The notes below the pieces were generated by a model that was not told where the DNA came from, did not search any database, and worked only from the letters and a program-made list of their open reading frames with translations. Of a DNA stretch of 64,000 nt, positions 62,146-64,000 are shown piece after piece (within the stretch, counting starts at the first letter, position 1; every line of letters starts with the position of its first letter). The translations under genes were made by a program, and so were the position numbers. The stretch is from Anaerolineae bacterium (GTDB lineage Bacteria > Chloroflexota > Anaerolineae > Aggregatilineales > Phototrophicaceae), in contig JADLAY010000058.1 in the NCBI GenBank assembly GCA_020849765.1, positions 142,697 through 206,696 of the forward strand, in the 5' to 3' direction.

Positions 62146-63234
62146 ATGCGCGTAGCCGTCCTTGCCAACCTGAAAGTTAACGCGCCTACCTGGGAGGGGA
62201 TGCCCTCCGACCAGTGGGATGATCTCGACAGTCAAAAGACGATCGATGCCCTGATCGCGGCCCTGGAGAGTGCGGGCCACAGCGCCGAGTTCTTCGAGGC
62301 GCAGATCACGTCGCCCTACAACCTGATCGAACGGCTGACCACGTACAAGCCGGACATCTGCTTCAACATCGCCGAGAGCCATTTCGGCGATGGCCGCGAG
62401 GCGCAGATCCCGGCCGTGCTGGAGATGCTGCGCCTGCCCTACACCGGCAGCCAGGTGATGGCGCTGGCGCTGGCGCTCGACAAGCCGATGACCAAGCGCA
62501 TCTTGCATTATCACGGCCTGCCGACGCCGGAGTTCCAGGTCTTCGAGCGTACTGACGAGCCGATTGACGAAGACCTGCTCGACGAATCCGGCGGGCTGCG
62601 CTACCCGCTCTTCGTCAAGCCGAGCTCTGAGGGCACCAGCATGGGCATCAGTGCGCTCAGCATCGTGCGCACCGTCCAGGAACTGCGCGAGCAGGTCGCC
62701 GCGCAGATCGTACGCTACCGCGAGGCGGTGCTGGTCGAGCACTACATCGCCGGGCGCGAGGCGATGGTCGGCATGATCGGCAACCCCAAGTCGACCGATG
62801 CGCGCAAAGTCAACGAACGCCTGATCCAGCGCGTGCTGCCCGCCGAACTCACGTTCTTGCCTATCCTCGAGATGGATACGCAGGCGCACGCCGCGACCGA
62901 GGGTGACATCTACACCAACCGCATGAAGACGCAGATGGTGGACGAATACCGCTACTTCTGCCCGGCACCGATGGAAGAAGACATGGCGCACGAACTGCGC
63001 GTGCTGGCGGCGGCCACCTTCCGCGTCATCGGCTGCATGGACGTCGCTCGCGTCGATTTCCGGCTCGATTCGCTCAACGGCGACAAGCCGTACATCCTGG
63101 AGATCAATCCGCTGCCTGGCCTCAGCCCGCACTTCAGCGATCTGTGCTTGCAGGCGGATGCGGCGGGCTGGTCGCACGAGCAGTTGATCAACGCCATTCT
63201 CAATCAGGCGCTCGCGCGTTATCAATTGTCCTGA
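62146..63234 (+). CDS. D-Ala-D-Ala ligase-like ATP-grasp protein
   Basis: The 362-residue protein has the Ddl/ATP-grasp order: a Rossmann-like N domain (VAVLANLKVN, AEFFEAQITSPYNLIERL), FNIAESHFGDGREAQIPAVL, LPYTGSQVMALALALDKPMT, FVKPSSEGTSMGIS at 156-169, LVEHYIAGREAMVG and the metal-binding ILEINPLPGLSP. It differs from Ddl in the N-terminal loops and stands 8 bases behind kamA; mur or ddl genes are not near. I infer a ligase for beta-lysine or another amino acid rather than peptidoglycan. The frame extends far upstream but through kamA; the ATG at 62146 is the first sensible start. Confidence 0.85.
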   Translation: MRVAVLANLKVNAPTWEGMPSDQWDDLDSQKTIDALIAALESAGHSAEFFEAQITSPYNLIERLTTYKPDICFNIAESHFGDGREAQIPAVLEMLRLPYTGSQVMALALALDKPMTKRILHYHGLPTPEFQVFERTDEPIDEDLLDESGGLRYPLFVKPSSEGTSMGISALSIVRTVQELREQVAAQIVRYREAVLVEHYIAGREAMVGMIGNPKSTDARKVNERLIQRVLPAELTFLPILEMDTQAHAATEGDIYTNRMKTQMVDEYRYFCPAPMEEDMAHELRVLAAATFRVIGCMDVARVDFRLDSLNGDKPYILEINPLPGLSPHFSDLCLQADAAGWSHEQLINAILNQALARYQLS

Positions 63235-63241
63235 CGGTTTT

Positions 63242-63301
63242 CGTAGGGACGGCATTCTTGCCGTCCGCATCGCCGGACGCGAAGAATCGCGTCCCTACGA
63301 A
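63242..63301. repeat. GTAGGG-family double hairpin, complete copy
   Basis: CGTAGGGACGGCATTCTTGC, CGTCCGCATCGCCGGACGCG and AAGAATCGCGTCCCTACGAA carry two stems. It supplies the stop codon of the PIN-domain gene on the minus strand. The copy at 63829 is nearly identical but cut short. Confidence 0.9.
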
Positions 63302-63771
63302 CCTAATTCGGAAGACAAATCCTCGGCGGTGATGAAGCCGTCGGCCATCCTGCAAAACGTCGCATCCGCGCTGTAGATGCGATCAGCGCCGTGCGAGAGC
63401 GCGGAGGCAATGATCATCACGTCGGCGACCAGCTCTTTACGCGCGATTTTCGGATGGAACGCCCGGATGTCTTTGAGGCGATTCTGCGTGCGCCAATCGC
63501 GCCGCAGCTTTGCGAACAGGGCGGCCGCTTGCAGGTTGTAATCGGCGATCTGCCATGCGGGCTGCAACCGGCCCAGGATTTCGGTGTGTCGTTCGGCGGG
63601 GATGGTCGCCAGCAGTTCGCCGACGACCATGCTCGGAATGACGATCCCGTGGTCGTTGTGTTCGAGCGTCTGGAATAGACGCGCGGCAAGACGCGCTTGC
63701 TGCGGCGTGGTGTCGATCTCACTCATGATCGCCCAGGCCAGGATTTGCGTATCGACCGCCGCCACGCTCAT
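63295..63771 (-). CDS. PIN-domain protein (VapC-like)
   Basis: The 158-residue protein has the PIN pattern of acidic residues: VAAVDTQILAWAIM at the start, VIPSMVVGELLATIP in the middle and ELVADVMIIASALSHGADRI with SADATF near the end. PIN proteins are usually RNases and often toxins, but no antitoxin gene is next to it. I choose the ATG at 63771; the frame upstream is repeat DNA. The stop codon lies in a GTAGGG element. Confidence 0.8.
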   Translation of the reverse strand: MSVAAVDTQILAWAIMSEIDTTPQQARLAARLFQTLEHNDHGIVIPSMVVGELLATIPAERHTEILGRLQPAWQIADYNLQAAALFAKLRRDWRTQNRLKDIRAFHPKIARKELVADVMIIASALSHGADRIYSADATFCRMADGFITAEDLSSELGS

Positions 63772-63828
63772 GTGCTTCCACCTCGATATTATCGGGCGGA
63801 TTCTACATGATCTTCTGTAGGATAGACC

Positions 63829-63875
63829 TTGTAGGGACGGCATTTTTGCCGTCCGCATCGCCGGACGCGAAGAAT
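63829..63875. repeat. GTAGGG-family double hairpin, truncated by an insertion
   Basis: It matches the copy at 63242-63301 with one base different over 47 bases, then stops at GAAGAAT, where TGTCATGCGACATAGGG begins. The missing part of the copy should be beyond the inserted element. Confidence 0.85.
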
Positions 63876-64000
63876 GTCATGCGACATAGGGATATACTAG
63901 AGAGAGGCGACATAGGGTTGTAGAAAGCAGGTTGGGAGATGCCAGCCGCATTGACGCTGCATGAGCGGCGCGAGATCGTAGAACGAGGACAGACGGGTGA
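63875..64000 (+). mobile_element. Left end of an insertion-sequence-like element
   Basis: It starts at the break in the repeat with TGTCATGCGACATAGGG and repeats GCGACATAGGG (63882-63892 and 63908-63917 as GGCGACATAGGG). A protein start follows at 63939. The right end is outside the window, so family and target duplication cannot be checked. Confidence 0.65.
63939..64000 (+). CDS. Transposase N terminus, partial
   Basis: GGGAG 4 bases before an ATG begins MPAALTLHERREIVERGQTG, which has the look of a transposase helix-turn-helix start. Only 20 codons are visible before the window edge. Its position in an IS-like element supports the call; the family is not certain. Confidence 0.55.
   Translation, partial: MPAALTLHERREIVERGQTG

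Noticed and set aside
63295..63858. Longer PIN protein starting at 63858
   Set aside because: The extra 29 residues are read from GTAGGG-family repeat DNA; the ATG at 63771 starts the domain.

Overview
The window is GC-rich chromosomal DNA with densely packed genes on both strands. Many neighbours overlap by 1-4 bases (ATGA or GTGA junctions), and intergenic palindromic repeats are abundant. The gene set suggests a member of the Chloroflexota, probably Anaerolineae-like: a myo-inositol operon, coenzyme F420 genes, a Gram-positive-style LexA, large GT-C membrane glycosyltransferases, toast-rack/LiaF-like proteins and no sign of an outer-membrane apparatus. This assignment is inference; no rRNA, tRNA or strict marker gene was recognised here.

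Layout. 1-9781 is a nearly complete myo-inositol catabolic cluster: iolC (3' end only), a sugar-phosphate epimerase, iolB, iolD, iolE, iolG, iolA and a LacD-like class I aldolase that probably replaces IolJ. Together they would take inositol through scyllo-inosose to dihydroxyacetone phosphate and acetyl-CoA. 9792-18890 is mixed: DedA, homoserine dehydrogenase, a response-regulator/histidine-kinase hybrid, an SH3 secreted protein, a GT-C glycosyltransferase, an acetyltransferase, a DUF6624 protein and a beta-lactamase-like hydrolase. 18895-20761 is a minus-strand operon of a GNAT, a CPBP protease and YjjX. 21177-23095 holds a PHP phosphoesterase overlapping a GT4 glycosyltransferase. 23304-27502 holds a DUF305 protein, a second GT-C enzyme and a PLP decarboxylase. 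27686-29443 is a visibly AT-richer gene for a membrane pentapeptide-repeat protein, probably acquired. 29692-34936 (minus) carries a polyprenyl-phosphate sugar transferase, a GT2, two small surface proteins, a membrane protein with a CcmD-like tail, and CcmC.

35132-37125 is a tandem toast-rack pair, followed by a ROK protein, a Uma2 nuclease-fold protein, a GAF-PAS histidine kinase and an orphan MNT-type nucleotidyltransferase. 41645-44641 is a translationally coupled F420 group (FbiB C-domain-like nitroreductase, CofD, CofC, DinB/MDMPI-like), and 47974-48981 encodes an F420-type LLM oxidoreductase that could use the product. 46049-47733 encodes a TIR-transmembrane-ectodomain protein coupled to a secreted protein with a related CAP-like ectodomain; this is the most unusual protein architecture here. 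49172-54753 holds an oxidoreductase, an aldo/keto reductase, an 899-residue GT-C protein and XdhC. 55799-57538 holds lexA with a clear promoter/operator, then a ribbon-helix-helix gene whose promoter, 24-bp palindrome and start codon coincide, followed by VOC and WbuC-type cupin genes. 57694-63771 holds a small membrane protein, long-form DeoC, a squalene-cyclase-fold protein, lysine 2,3-aminomutase coupled to an ATP-grasp ligase, and a PIN-domain protein. The right edge is the start of an insertion-sequence-like element that has interrupted a palindromic repeat.

Several families of short repeats (GTAGGG-tipped double hairpins, a CTTTAGTGCGCTTGATT family, GCTAATTNGC arms, TACTCAGT and CCCTCTCCC blocks) fill the gaps. 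At least four lie in frame inside coding sequences.
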